DNA of 64,000 nt from Salidesulfovibrio onnuriiensis (GTDB lineage Bacteria > Desulfobacterota > Desulfovibrionia > Desulfovibrionales > Desulfovibrionaceae): NCBI RefSeq assembly GCF_008001235.1, contig NZ_CP040751.1:1719001-1783000 (forward strand), read 5' to 3'. The notes under the pieces were generated by a model that did not search any database, had not been told where the DNA came from, and saw only the letters and a list, made by a program, of their open reading frames with translations. The position numbers were made by a program, and so were the translations under genes. Positions 49,408 through 59,500 of this stretch are shown here, piece by piece (position 1 is the first letter of the stretch; each line of letters begins with the position of its first letter).

Positions 49408-50376
49408 TTACCCGTTGGCCGGACTGGTGAAAAAGATGTTGTTCTTGCGGTAGCGGGACGGCGTGACCCCGTGGCGCTCCTTGAAGGCCGCGCTGAAGTG
49501 GCTGATGTTGGTATAGCCCACGCTGCTGGCCACCTCGCTGACGGAGTCCGTGCTTTCCAGCAGGCGCTTGCGCGCCAGGTCCACCCGGTAGGCCCGGAAA
49601 TAGCCGTAGACGGTCTGGCCGAACTGGGCCTTGAACCCGGTCTTGAGCTTGGTCTCGTTCAGGCCCACGGAAAGGGCCAGCTCCTTGAGGCTGGGCGGGG
49701 CCTCCAGGTCGGCGACCAGCAGGTCGCGCGCCTTGTTCAGGCACTCGATCTCGTAGGTGCTCAGGCGGGTGCGGCAGGGCGCGGGCGCATACTCGGCCAG
49801 CACATGGGAAAGCAGTTCCAGGGTCTTGCTCTTGAGGTACAGGGTGCGGGCCGCGTGGGTATACGGGCAGTGGGCCAGCTGCGATGCGGCGACGAACTGC
49901 TCGGGCGTCATCCTGCGGCTGTCGCAGGGGAGGGTGTCGGTTTCCCGGTTGACCACGCTTTGCACCGCGTGGGGCAGGAGCGCGGTTTCCTCGGGCAGGG
50001 CGATGTCCAGGAAGGACGGCTGGAGCACTATGTCCAGCCACTTGTGGCCCTGGTTGGGCGCAAGTTCGACGATTCCCCCGGTTCCCGGGAAATAGCGCAC
50101 CTCGATGATACCCTTGTTGCGGACGAAATCCTCCTGGCCCCTGGCCCGGGAGATGCCGTTTCCTTCGAGGATGAAGCTGAACCGCAGCACGGGACGGTCA
50201 AAGGACATCTCGAAGCGCTGCCGTTCCCGCGCGGCGCTTTCCCAGAAGCAGACCGCCAGGTCGGACCTGAGCCTGAAGGCGTTGACCGGTGCATGCAGAT
50301 CCGCATGCAGGACTGAATTATCGGACTGCTGGGCTGACTGCCCCGCTTTGTCCAAGGACACGACTTGTATGCGCAT
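49408..50376 (-). CDS. AraC-family regulator 1 (PchR-like)
   Basis: 322 residues from ATG 50376 (MRIQVVSLDK) with an AGGAGG site; upstream frame is AT-rich promoter sequence. The C-terminal 100 residues hold the two AraC helix-turn-helix units (SLKELALSVGLNETKLKTGFKAQ and SVSEVASSVGYTNISHFSAAF). The N-terminal part is an effector domain of the kind seen in siderophore regulators such as PchR. Divergent from a second AraC gene. It likely activates the TonB/ABC operon downstream or the TonB/MFS pair on the other side when the ligand is present. Effector unknown. Confidence 0.9.
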   Translation of the reverse strand: MRIQVVSLDKAGQSAQQSDNSVLHADLHAPVNAFRLRSDLAVCFWESAARERQRFEMSFDRPVLRFSFILEGNGISRARGQEDFVRNKGIIEVRYFPGTGGIVELAPNQGHKWLDIVLQPSFLDIALPEETALLPHAVQSVVNRETDTLPCDSRRMTPEQFVAASQLAHCPYTHAARTLYLKSKTLELLSHVLAEYAPAPCRTRLSTYEIECLNKARDLLVADLEAPPSLKELALSVGLNETKLKTGFKAQFGQTVYGYFRAYRVDLARKRLLESTDSVSEVASSVGYTNISHFSAAFKERHGVTPSRYRKNNIFFTSPANG

Positions 50377-50550
50377 GTGGTTTCCACCCCTCCTTAGAAA
50401 CGTCATCATCGCATTGTGTTGCGCGCCATGGCGCACGACCCTTGGTGTGCAATATTGAAATTGAAATTCAAAGTCAAGAGAAGTTCCCCCACGGCTGTCG
50501 CTGTTTGTGGAAGCAGTCTTTCTTGACACCTTGAAAAGTCCGGAGTAGTC

Positions 50551-50569
50551 GATAATGAATTTCATAATC
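50551..50569. promoter_or_regulatory. Fur-box-like site between the two AraC genes
   Basis: GATAATGAATTTCATAATC matches the 19-bp Fur consensus at 15 positions and is itself nearly palindromic. It lies 22 bases upstream of the TTG start of AraC regulator 2. This is the best iron-control signal in the window. Confidence 0.65.
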
Positions 50570-50591
50570 ATTAAATATCGGAGAGCGGAAA

Positions 50592-51608
50592 TTGAGCGGC
50601 TCTGTCATGACGGCGCAAAAAAACACCGCAATCGGCCTTGATTCCGTGAGGGATTTTTCCACCTTGGGCAGCGAGCAAAAGGAACGGCTCTTTCGTTCCA
50701 TGTGGCAGGAGTACCGGGTTCGGCCCGGCATGTGCGTCAGTGTTTTCGATGCGCAGCTGCAGGAGGATTTCACCTTTTGCTACCGCAAGGAAAATCGATT
50801 CATGGATTTCGGTTTTTTCCTGGAGGGCGCGTTTGCCAATGATCTGCGCAAAACGCCCATAGGACGCCTGAACCTGGAGAACCGGGCCGGGGAGGGCGGC
50901 ATGGGCTTTTTTCGGGAGATTGAAGGGACCGTGACCATCCCGGCCGGGAAAAAGACCCGCCTCATCCATGTCCACGTTCTGCCGGATGTCCTCCGCTCCC
51001 TGCTGGAACAGGACATGGAAACGGTCCATCCCGAGCTTCGCGGCGCGCTGGAGCCTCGGGAAGGAAACGACTTCTACCGCAGGCGCTGCCTGCAGCCCAT
51101 GGTCCAGGCCGTCGCCAACGAACTGTTTTTCGGCGTGCGCAACAATTTCGGAGTGCGCATGTACATGGAGGGCAAGGTTCTGGAGCTGCTGGGGCTGTTC
51201 CTTGCCGAAGGGGGAAATCCTGCGGCGGACAAAAAGGCCGCCTTGAGTCCCAGGGAGCGCGACGTCATCCATGCCATCCGCGCCGAGCTGGAGGAACGCT
51301 ACGCCTCGCCCCCGACCCTGGCGGAGATTGCCGCCCGTCACCATATGGGCGTTTCCAAGGTGCAGGCCGGGTTTCGGGCCGTGTTCGGCATGTCCGTCTT
51401 CAATTTTCTCAAGGAATACAAACTTCAAAAGGCCAAGATGCTTTTTGACGAGGGCGACATGAATGTCAGTGAGGTCGCCTGGACCATCGGCTACATCAAC
51501 CTGAGCCATTTCGGCGCGGCCTTCAGGAAGCGCTTCGGCGTCCTGCCCAAGGCCTATCACAAATCCATCCGGGCCAGGGCGCATGGAGTCGGGCACGGAC
51601 GGGCCTGA
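50592..51608 (+). CDS. AraC-family regulator 2 (PchR-like)
   Basis: 338 residues from a TTG start at 50592, preceded by GGAG; an ATG at 50607 would shorten it by five residues but lacks a ribosome-binding site. The C-terminal AraC HTH pair is clear (TLAEIAARHHMGVSKVQAGF and NVSEVAWTIGYINLSHFGAAF). Like its divergent neighbour it has a PchR-type N-terminal half. Its own terminator follows, then the TonB receptor 2 and MFS genes, so it is the likely activator of that pair. The Fur-like box at its promoter suggests iron repression. Confidence 0.9.
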   Translation: MSGSVMTAQKNTAIGLDSVRDFSTLGSEQKERLFRSMWQEYRVRPGMCVSVFDAQLQEDFTFCYRKENRFMDFGFFLEGAFANDLRKTPIGRLNLENRAGEGGMGFFREIEGTVTIPAGKKTRLIHVHVLPDVLRSLLEQDMETVHPELRGALEPREGNDFYRRRCLQPMVQAVANELFFGVRNNFGVRMYMEGKVLELLGLFLAEGGNPAADKKAALSPRERDVIHAIRAELEERYASPPTLAEIAARHHMGVSKVQAGFRAVFGMSVFNFLKEYKLQKAKMLFDEGDMNVSEVAWTIGYINLSHFGAAFRKRFGVLPKAYHKSIRARAHGVGHGRA

Positions 51609-51644
51609 CGTTTCCCGCCAATCATTTCATAATATTCTTTTGGG

Positions 51645-51668
51645 CAGGCGTGTTCGCACGCCTGTTTT
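51645..51668 (+). terminator. Terminator of AraC regulator 2
   Basis: CAGGCGTG-TTCG-CACGCCTG followed by four T, an 8-bp stem on a stable tetraloop. Confidence 0.85.
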
Positions 51669-51744
51669 CGTGTTGTGCGCCCTTTGGTTTTCCCCGGGCA
51701 AAACTGAGTGCTCGCGGGGCAGAAAACCTTCGCTCTCCGTTCTA

Positions 51745-51802
51745 GGTTTCGCGGACATGCAATTGGCAAGGCGGGCTTTGCCCCGCCCGTGAAAGTGAAA
51801 CC
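51745..51802 (+). promoter_or_regulatory. Structured leader of TonB receptor 2
   Basis: GGTTTC near 51747 can pair with GAAACC near 51797. TTTCGCGG can alternatively pair with CCGTGAAA, and GGCGGG-CTTTGC-CCCGCC forms an inner stem. It ends about 20 nt before the ATG. It lacks the cobalamin-riboswitch box GCCACTG. Confidence 0.4.
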
Positions 51803-51820
51803 AAACAAGGGATAGTGGAG

Positions 51821-53950
51821 ATGAGACGAATCGCAGGATTCATGGCGCTGCTCGCCGCGCTTGCGCTGGTTTGCGCCGCCGCGCCCTGCGCCCGGGCCGG
51901 CCAGGAGGAGAAAAAGGAGGACCTTCGGCTGGAACCGGTCGTGGTCAACGCGGAAAAACGTTCGGAGGAGGTTCAGGACGTCCCGGCCAGCATCACCGTG
52001 CTGGAGGAGGGAGACCTCCGGGACATGGGCATCAAGAACACCGACGACCTGGCTCGGCATGTTCCCGGCCTGGAGTTCAACGACTTCGGCAGCCGCAGGC
52101 ACGGGCTCATGTTCCTGCGCGGCATCAAGAATCTGCCCACCACCGAGCCGTCCACGGGGTATTACGTGGACGGGGTCAACTATTCGAAGCCCTACATGTT
52201 CAACTTCCCGCTGTTCGACGTGGAGCGCGTGGAGGTGCTCAAGGGGCCGCAGGGGGCCCTGTACGGCCGCAACACCGTGGGAGGCGTCATCAATGTCCTT
52301 ACCCGGCAGCCCGGCAACGAGGTGGTCTTCAGCGCGGGCACGACCCTGGGCAACTTCGGGCAGAAGGAGGTGCGCGGCAACTGGAGCGGCCCCCTGGTGG
52401 AGGACAGGCTCTTTCTGGGGATCTACGGCATGGCCGCGGCCCGGGACGGGTTCATGGAAAACGACGTGGACACGGGCGGCAAGGACGGACGGTACCAGGA
52501 CGGCAAGGCCGCGCGCATGAAGCTGCGCTACCTGGCCAACCCGGACTGGGAGCTGGGGCTGATCCTGGACGCGCAGCAGCATGACGACGGGGCCTATTCG
52601 GGGCGGCGCACGAGCCGCAACAGCCTGGTCAAGGCCGGGGCCGTGGGCACGGACAGCCGCTATCATTACTCCCATGATTTTGACGGTTCCCAGGAGAACG
52701 AGTGCTGGGGGGCCACCCTGAATTCCGTGTACGAGACCGGGCTGGGCTCCTTCCATTCCATCACCGGCTACCGCGACTACGACAGCGACGAGGACATCGA
52801 CGCCGACTTCAGCCCCCTGGACGTGATGCGCAAGCAGTATGTGCAGCGCGATCAGGACTTCTCCCAGGAGTTCCGCCTGAACTCCTCCGAGGGGGACGGG
52901 CCGCTCGAATGGCTGGTGGGCACCTCGTTCTTCAACCTGCACTCCCGGACCGAGGTGACCAACCGGATGGGCGCCGACCACGCGGCCCCGGGCATGAAGG
53001 TGGCCTTTGATACGGACCGCCACAATATGGGCGCTTCGGCTTTCGGGCAGGGAACCTATACCTTTTGGGAAAGGTTCGATCTGACCTTGGGCCTGCGCTA
53101 CGAATACGAGCATGCCGACGTGGATGCGGAACAGCTGAACACCCCGGCCGGAGGCCCCGCTTCCGTGGCCGCCTCCCACGACGGGGCCATGCATTTCGGG
53201 GCCCTGCTTCCCAAGGTGTCCCTGGCCTGGCATCTCGACGACGACCACATGCTCTACGGCACCATTTCCCGCGCGCACCGCAGCGGCGGGTTCAACGACG
53301 CCTCCGCCCCCTCGGGCAAGGAGGCCTATGCGGAGGAATACAGCTGGCTGTACGAGGTGGGCCTCAAGTCCATGTTCATGGACGGGCGGCTCATGTTCAA
53401 CCTGTCGGGATTCTACACGTCCATCGACGACGAACAGCTTCCCCTGTTCAAAACCGGCACCATGCAGTCCTATATCGACAACGCCGGGAAATCCTACCGC
53501 ACCGGGATTGAGATTGAGAGTCGTTACAGGCTAACGGAGGAGCTGGGGCTGGACGCCAACTTCTCCTGGATCGAGGCCCGGTTTGAGGAATACGAGGACC
53601 CGGCCGTGGGCGCGGACTACGCCGGGAACCGCGTGTTCCTGGTGCCGAATTACACCTACGGACTCGGCCTGGACTACCGCCATGCCCTGAACGGGGACTG
53701 GAACCTGGTGGGCCGGGCCGACATCACGGGCGTGGGCTCCCGGTATTTCGACGACGGCAACACCGTGGAGGAGAATCCCTACGACCTAGTGGACCTCCGG
53801 TTCGGCGTGGAAGGGGAGCACCTTGCCTGCACGCTGTGGGTCAAGAACGTGTTCGACAAGGAATATACGGTCTTCGAGAACACCACCGCAGGCATAGCCG
53901 AGGACGGCGCACCGCGCACCTTCGGCATGTCTCTGGATTACAGCTTCTAG
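51821..53950 (+). CDS. TonB-dependent outer-membrane receptor 2 (siderophore type)
   Basis: About 709 residues. Signal peptide at the N-terminus (RIAGFMALLAALALVCAAAP, cleaved near CARAGQ). The TonB-box region is EDLRLEPVVVNAEKR, the plug has DVPASITVLEEGDLRDMG and VERVEVLKGPQGALYGRNT, and the barrel ends in Phe (MSLDYSF). ATG 51821 starts MRRIAGFM; another ATG at 51815 is in frame. It belongs to the large FptA/FecA-like group. It is followed after about 55 bases by an MFS permease of the siderophore type and preceded by a PchR-like regulator, which together suggest siderophore import. Confidence 0.92.
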   Translation: MRRIAGFMALLAALALVCAAAPCARAGQEEKKEDLRLEPVVVNAEKRSEEVQDVPASITVLEEGDLRDMGIKNTDDLARHVPGLEFNDFGSRRHGLMFLRGIKNLPTTEPSTGYYVDGVNYSKPYMFNFPLFDVERVEVLKGPQGALYGRNTVGGVINVLTRQPGNEVVFSAGTTLGNFGQKEVRGNWSGPLVEDRLFLGIYGMAAARDGFMENDVDTGGKDGRYQDGKAARMKLRYLANPDWELGLILDAQQHDDGAYSGRRTSRNSLVKAGAVGTDSRYHYSHDFDGSQENECWGATLNSVYETGLGSFHSITGYRDYDSDEDIDADFSPLDVMRKQYVQRDQDFSQEFRLNSSEGDGPLEWLVGTSFFNLHSRTEVTNRMGADHAAPGMKVAFDTDRHNMGASAFGQGTYTFWERFDLTLGLRYEYEHADVDAEQLNTPAGGPASVAASHDGAMHFGALLPKVSLAWHLDDDHMLYGTISRAHRSGGFNDASAPSGKEAYAEEYSWLYEVGLKSMFMDGRLMFNLSGFYTSIDDEQLPLFKTGTMQSYIDNAGKSYRTGIEIESRYRLTEELGLDANFSWIEARFEEYEDPAVGADYAGNRVFLVPNYTYGLGLDYRHALNGDWNLVGRADITGVGSRYFDDGNTVEENPYDLVDLRFGVEGEHLACTLWVKNVFDKEYTVFENTTAGIAEDGAPRTFGMSLDYSF

Positions 53951-54007
53951 GGGCGCGGCCGGGCGGTTTCCGCTGTCCCGGCCGTATCCCGCAACAAGGA
54001 GGAAGCG

Positions 54008-55273
54008 ATGCGATTGTTCGTTGGCGTTTCAGGCCGAGGTTCCACGGCGTGGAAGATGTTCCTGCTGGCCTGCATGTATCTGTGCCAGGCCATTCCCCTG
54101 GGGTATGTGTTCGGCAGTCTGCCGGTGATTATGCGTGAAAACCGCATGAGCCTGGAGAGCGTGGGCGGGCTGTTCATCCTGCATCTGCCCTGGGCGTTCA
54201 AGTTTCTCTACGCCTCCAGGGTGGACCGCACTGGATTTGCCCGGCTGGGCCGCCGCAGGTCCTGGATCCTTCCCTTGCAATGGGCCGGAGCCGGCCTGCT
54301 GCTGGCGGTGGCCGGGCTGCCGCCGGAAACCGATTTCCGGTCCATGTACATGGTCCTGCTGGCGCTGAACGTGGTCATGGCCACCAACGACATCGCGGTG
54401 GACGGCTATGCCACGGACATGCTGGAGCCCGGCGAGCGGGCCTGGGGCAACGTCATCCAGGCCGGGGCCCGGTACGTGGGCATGATTCTCGGCGGCGGGG
54501 TCATGCTCTTCCTGCATTCCTCGTTGGGGTGGGGCTTTCTGTGCCGCGTGCTCGCCGCCACCGTCTTTCTGTTCAGCCTGCCCGTGCTCCTGCACCGGGA
54601 GCTGGCCCCGGTGTCCGTGGAAACGGAGGACGGGGACGGCTCGGCCGGCGGGGTGCTGGCCTTTCTCCGTCGTCGCCAAACGCGTTTCCTGCTGCTGGTG
54701 CTGATTGCGCCCACGGCCTTCGCCTTCTGCGGGTTCATGATGCACACCCCCCTGCTGGTGGATCTCGGCCTTTCCTCCAGGGACATTGGGGGTCTGCTCA
54801 TGCACTACGGCTATCCGGCGGGTCTGGCGGGCACCGTGCTCTGCGGCTGGCTGTTGCATCGGGCGGGGAGGCGTACGTTCCTGCGGGCTTTCTGCCTGGC
54901 CGTCATCCTGCTGTGCGCCTTTACGGTGCACTGCATCCGCGAGGGAGGCATCGCGTTCTGGCAGGCCGCCATGGTCCTGTCCCTGGACAACTTCCTCATG
55001 GGCGGCATCAATGTCTGGGGCTTCACCCTCATGATGCGGGCCAGCGCCGGGCCCCATGCCGGGGTCGGGTTTGCCGTGCTCAGCAGCCTGTTCATCCTGG
55101 TTCCCCTGGCCACGGCGCCGCTGTGGGGCCGTGTGGGCGATCTGGCCGGATTCGGCCCCCTGTACGCCCTGCTCGGGGCATTGACCCTGGCGGGGTTTGT
55201 CGCCGCGGAGGCGGGCATGCGTCTGGAGCGGAAGAGGTCGTCCGGGACCGTCCTGCCCGAAGGCGTGTCCTGA
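54008..55273 (+). CDS. MFS permease, probably RhtX/FptX-type siderophore importer
   Basis: 421 residues, about 12 hydrophobic segments. The start CQAIPLGYVFGSLPVIMRENRMSLE, the motif ASRVDRTGFARLGRRRSW and TNDIAVDGYATDML match the single-protein RhtX/FptX (AmpG-related) siderophore permeases. AAGGAGG lies 5 bases before the ATG. It pairs with TonB receptor 2: outer-membrane passage by the receptor, inner-membrane passage by this protein without an ABC system. AmpG-like muropeptide import is the alternative; the neighbours favour siderophores. Confidence 0.85.
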   Translation: MRLFVGVSGRGSTAWKMFLLACMYLCQAIPLGYVFGSLPVIMRENRMSLESVGGLFILHLPWAFKFLYASRVDRTGFARLGRRRSWILPLQWAGAGLLLAVAGLPPETDFRSMYMVLLALNVVMATNDIAVDGYATDMLEPGERAWGNVIQAGARYVGMILGGGVMLFLHSSLGWGFLCRVLAATVFLFSLPVLLHRELAPVSVETEDGDGSAGGVLAFLRRRQTRFLLLVLIAPTAFAFCGFMMHTPLLVDLGLSSRDIGGLLMHYGYPAGLAGTVLCGWLLHRAGRRTFLRAFCLAVILLCAFTVHCIREGGIAFWQAAMVLSLDNFLMGGINVWGFTLMMRASAGPHAGVGFAVLSSLFILVPLATAPLWGRVGDLAGFGPLYALLGALTLAGFVAAEAGMRLERKRSSGTVLPEGVS

Positions 55274-55302
55274 TCCTGCGGTTCCGGGCGTTATGCAAAG
55301 CA

Positions 55303-55341
55303 GATCCCGGCGGCCCGAAACGGGCCGCCGGGATCTTTTTT
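55303..55341 (+). terminator. Terminator after the MFS gene
   Basis: GATCCCGGCGGCCCG pairs with CGGGCCGCCGGGATC (15 bp) around AAA, then six T. Placed between convergent genes; strong only on the + strand. Confidence 0.92.
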
Positions 55342-55361
55342 CGGGTGTTCCCGTCGGGCTG

Positions 55362-55934
55362 TCAGCGGAGGGATTCGTTCGCCGCCGGGGAACGCAATGA
55401 CTCGATGAGCCCCCTGGCCCGCTCGCGGACCTGCATCAGATCGTGTTCGTTCGGGCGGCCTTCAATATTGCCCAGCCTGCCCGAGGTGTTCAGGTGCCGC
55501 TTGTTTTCGGGCACGAAGGCTCCCGGAATGGCCCATTCGTCGGCCACGGTGACGCCCAGGTGGTCGAAGAGCTGCCCCATGTACTTGATGGCCGGCGTGG
55601 CCTCTGCCTCCCCGGTGTGTGGCCCGGCATAGGTGCAGTAGACGCAGGCGAATTTGCCGGGAAGACGGGGGGAGCCCGGCAGGATCAGATTCCGGTCCCG
55701 GGCCGAGGCCAGTTGCCGGTCTATCCACTTGAGCATGCGCTTGCCCGGCAGCCAGGTGTAGACGCCCGAGCCCATGAAGGTCAGGTCGTTCCGCAGCAGG
55801 TCCAATTCCAGGTCCTGCTTGCCGACATTGATGGTCTTCACGTCGCAGCCCGCGTCCGCGCAGGCCCGTTCGATCTCCAGGGCCACCTTTTCCGTCTGCC
55901 CGTTGAGCGAGGCATAGAGGTTCAGAATGTTCAT
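55362..55934 (-). CDS. Flavodoxin-family protein
   Basis: 190 residues. The FMN phosphate loop is at the N-terminus (LYASLNGQTEKVA, residues 7-19), followed by flavodoxin-fold blocks MGSGVYTWLPGKRML and GKFACVYCTYAGPHTGEAEATPA. It is longer than a plain flavodoxin and closer to flavodoxin-like reductases. It may donate electrons to the fused dehydratase-type protein at the head of the operon, whose activase needs a low-potential donor. It overlaps the methyltransferase gene by 4 bases and is last in the operon. Confidence 0.85.
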   Translation of the reverse strand: MNILNLYASLNGQTEKVALEIERACADAGCDVKTINVGKQDLELDLLRNDLTFMGSGVYTWLPGKRMLKWIDRQLASARDRNLILPGSPRLPGKFACVYCTYAGPHTGEAEATPAIKYMGQLFDHLGVTVADEWAIPGAFVPENKRHLNTSGRLGNIEGRPNEHDLMQVRERARGLIESLRSPAANESLR

Positions 55935-56563
55935 GGCTTCTCTTTTTTGATGTTGTGGTTGAGCGGGGTGTCCAGCATGTCGGTTTTGCGGAAGCAGGCC
56001 AGGTAGTTGACGCCGAGGTCCGCATAGTTGACTTGCTGGTAGCCATTACCCTCGATAAGGGCGGCGATGTCCTTTGCCGAAATTCGCATGTGCAGGGGCG
56101 GGCCGAAATCCATCTTCTCCTTCTTGCACTCCAGCACGGCCATGATCCCGTCGGTGCGGAGGATCCGGTGCAGTTCGCGGAACAGGCTTGGTCCCTGGCG
56201 TTCGAGGTCGAGGCAGTGCAGGGACGTGGAGAGCAGGCAGGTGTCCACGCTGTCGTCTTCCAGGGGAAGCGCGTCGGTCATATTTCGATTCATGGGCCGG
56301 ATGTTGTTCAGCCCGTGTTCCTCAGCCTGCCTGCCGACCTCGTCGGCCATGCGTTTGTCTATATCTACAGAGTAAACCGTTCCTCGCGTTCCGACAAGCC
56401 TTGCGGCGTGAATCGAGTAGTCGCCCGGGCCGCAGCCCAGGTCCAGGAAGGCGCTGCCCCGGGCCGGGGCAAGGATCCGGAAGACCAGGTCCGAGTCGTG
56501 CATCCTGTAGCTGGTGGGGCCTCGCCCGTGGGCGTGACGGCCACGGCATTGCTGGTTGTTCAT
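55931..56563 (-). CDS. Class I SAM-dependent methyltransferase
   Basis: 210 residues, Rossmann-fold methyltransferase. SAM motif I is AFLDLGCGPGDYSIHAA (about 38-54), acidic motif II VYSVDIDKRMADEV, and motif IV DDSVDTCLLSTSLHCL. It resembles the small UbiE/COQ5-like group with no fixed substrate. It lies 14 bases after the fused dehydratase-type gene and is translationally coupled to the flavodoxin gene. The substrate could be a thiol, metalloid or product of the dehydratase-type protein. Confidence 0.85.
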   Translation of the reverse strand: MNNQQCRGRHAHGRGPTSYRMHDSDLVFRILAPARGSAFLDLGCGPGDYSIHAARLVGTRGTVYSVDIDKRMADEVGRQAEEHGLNNIRPMNRNMTDALPLEDDSVDTCLLSTSLHCLDLERQGPSLFRELHRILRTDGIMAVLECKKEKMDFGPPLHMRISAKDIAALIEGNGYQQVNYADLGVNYLACFRKTDMLDTPLNHNIKKEKP

Positions 56564-56577
56564 GGCATTCTCCCTTG

Positions 56578-59500
56578 CTAGAGGTAATAGAGGAAGGATT
56601 CCACCTTCATCCTGTCGTTTTCGTTTCGGGTTCCGTCAAAGGTCAGGGGCAGCACGGGCAGGCCTCCGGGATCGTCCTGATGCAGGATGCCCAGGGATAT
56701 GCCCGTGTTTTCGTACATGGAACTGACGGTCAGGACGCCGTCGATTCCCTGCGGCGCGCACCTCGTCTTGGCCCCGCGATATCTTCCGAAGGCCCCGGCA
56801 TAGTGGCCGAGCGTGCCGTCGGCCGCGTCCGTGAGTCTGTGCGGATCCGGCTCGTAGGGGCTGGCCGCGCCCAGCGCCGCCCCAAGGATGGCCATCTGTT
56901 CCCGGAAACGGTCCAGCCTGCGGCGTATTGCCCGGCCCTGTTCCTCCGGGCGTTGCCGGGCCGCGTCGTCCCAGAAGCTCCACAGGCATTCGCCCAGGGG
57001 CGCATAGACCACGCGGTGGCCCAGCCCCTCCAACCGCTCAAAGGTGTTGTCGTTGAGCGTATCGTTGAAGAGCACCATGGGTTCGCCCACGGCCAGGACT
57101 GTTTTGGAGCCGTTCCCGGACTCCCCGGACGCGCCGAGATCCCTGGCCAGGGCCGTGAGAAATTCCAGGGTCAGTTGTCCGCGCCGCACCCGCTCCAGGA
57201 CTCTTTCCAGGACTTCGGGCCTGTTCTTTCGGGGGGCCAGGAGCGTCAGGTCCCCGGCCAGCAGGCACAGGAACAGGGTGTTCGCGAGGGGGCCTTGCCG
57301 GCAGGGCAGGTCCTCCAGGAAGGGCGAGAGCAGCTCCACGTGGCGCAGCCCGCTCAAGTCCAGCTTGTTGCGCAGGAACCTGGCGTACTGGCCGTCCACC
57401 TCGGCCCCTTCGTTCTGCGGCAGGAGCAGGGTCTGCTTTCCCCTGGTTCCCCGGAGGGTCGCCAGCGCGTCGCCCAGCAGGGCGGCCAGGGAATAGTATT
57501 CGTTGGTCACGGTGTGCCGTCTGCCCAGGGCCATGGAGGTCTCCGTGGTCGGCTCCAGGAGCCGGGCGTCCACGCCCTCGGCCTGGAGCGCCGCGCAGGC
57601 GAGATGCGCATACGGATACAGGCGCGGCAGGAATACCGGGCCCTGGAGCGGGCCGAATCCTTCGGCTGCGATGCGCACCGGTTCTTCCGGGGGCATGTCC
57701 GTGTATGCCTCCAGGGGGCCCGCCGGCTGCGGCTTGCTTTTGCCCAGGCTGTTCACGAAGGCCTCCACCCGGGTCAGCACGCCCACTCCCGAGGAGTGCT
57801 CGTCTACCTCGATGGTCAGGTAGGGCTTGGATCCCATGATCTCCTTGAAGTAGTGGGCCGTGGCCGTGTCCGGGCCGCACCCGTGATGGGTGAGGAACAC
57901 GGCGTACAGGTTGGGGTGCTCCGCCACCAGCCGGGCCGCCTTCAGGATGTGCTGGCCGAAGGGCCAGTACATGTTCGGGTGCTGCTGGAAGATGTCCACA
58001 TCGGGCATGTCGTAGCAGGGCAGGGTCTGGTGCCCCATTTCCGCGAGCTTGTCCGGGATGCCCAGGTTGAGCATCGGGTCGGCCACGCCGTAGATCTTGG
58101 AGATGAGCACGAAGGTCTTGCGGTTCGGGTCCAGCCCGGCCAGGGCCTCACGGCTCCGTTTTTCGACCCGCTTCTCGAATCCCTTGAAGGATTCCATGGC
58201 CTTTTGCAGGGCAGCGCCGGTTTCCGCGTCGTTTTTCCCCAGATCGCGGCCCATGGACATGAACGCGTTGCGCACGAAGTCCTGCCCCAGGTTGAAGGCG
58301 ATGGTGGGAGCCAGCAGCTTGATGCCCCTGTTTTCCAGGTCCATGGCCTTGTTGATGATCTTGAAGGCCAGCTGCATGTAGGCGCAGCCGTAGTTCTGGC
58401 GGGCCTTGGAACTGGGATGGAACACGGTGTAGAGGTCCGGGAAGAACAGGTAGTCCACTCCCTTTGCCGCTAGTTCGGCCGCGTGCCCGTTGACGAGTTT
58501 CACCGGGTAGCAGGTCTCGTCCAGGGAGTAGTCCTGGGCCAGCCGGATGGTTTCCTCGGAGGTGGGCTCCGAGAGCAGGACGTTGAATCCCAGCTCCCGG
58601 AAGAAGGGGAAGAACAGGGGGAACATGCCGAAGCAGAACAGGGCCCGGGGAATACCCACGGTCTTTTTGCTGGGATCAAGGACGCCGTCATAGCCCGCGA
58701 AGATGAAGTCGTGCACCGTGCGGTTGAAGTCGGAGACCCGCGGCGCGCTGTCCTTCTCCTGCCCGAGCGGTTCTCCCGGGGCGGGCGGGGTGAAGCCCTT
58801 GAAGGCGGTCGTTTCCCCGGCCTTCATTTCCTCGCGGGCCAGGATGGCCGCCCCGTATGCACCGGTGACGCTGAAGAAGGGCGGCACGGTCACCGGGCGG
58901 CCTGTGGCCGCGCGGAAGGCGTTGACCACGCCCTGGTTGTGGGCCACGCCGCCCTGCAGGAAGATGGTCCGGCCCAGCGGTTTCTGCCCCACCACCCGGT
59001 TCAGGTAGTTCTTGACGATGGAGTGGCAGAGGCCCGCCGCCAGGTTGCGGGTTTTTGCGCCGTGGGCCAGGTGCGCGGCTATGGCGGCCTCCATGAACAC
59101 GGTGCAGCGTTCGCCCAGGCTGACCGGACTTTCCCCGGCCAGGGCCGCGGGGCCGATTTCTTCGAGGGGGATACCCAGTTTCTTGGCCTGCTCTTCGATG
59201 AACGATCCGGTCCCGGCCGCGCAGATCTTGTTCATCTGGAAATCCGTGACCACGCCGTTTTTCAGGGAGATGAACTTGGAGTCCTGGCCTCCGATTTCGA
59301 ATATGGTGTCCACTTCCGGGTCAATGGCCGCAGCGGCCCGGGCCTGGGCGGTGATCTCGTCGCGGACCACGTCCGCGCCGATCAGGCGTCCGGTCAGGTA
59401 TCTTCCCGAGCCGGTGGTGGCCGCTCCCGCCACGGTTACGGCGTTTCCCAGCTCCCGTTTCAGCTCGGCAAGCCCCGTGCGCACGGCGCGCACCGGATCG

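Noticed and set aside
51745-51802. Cobalamin riboswitch before TonB receptor 2
   Set aside because: The GCCACTG-type box and the usual length are absent.
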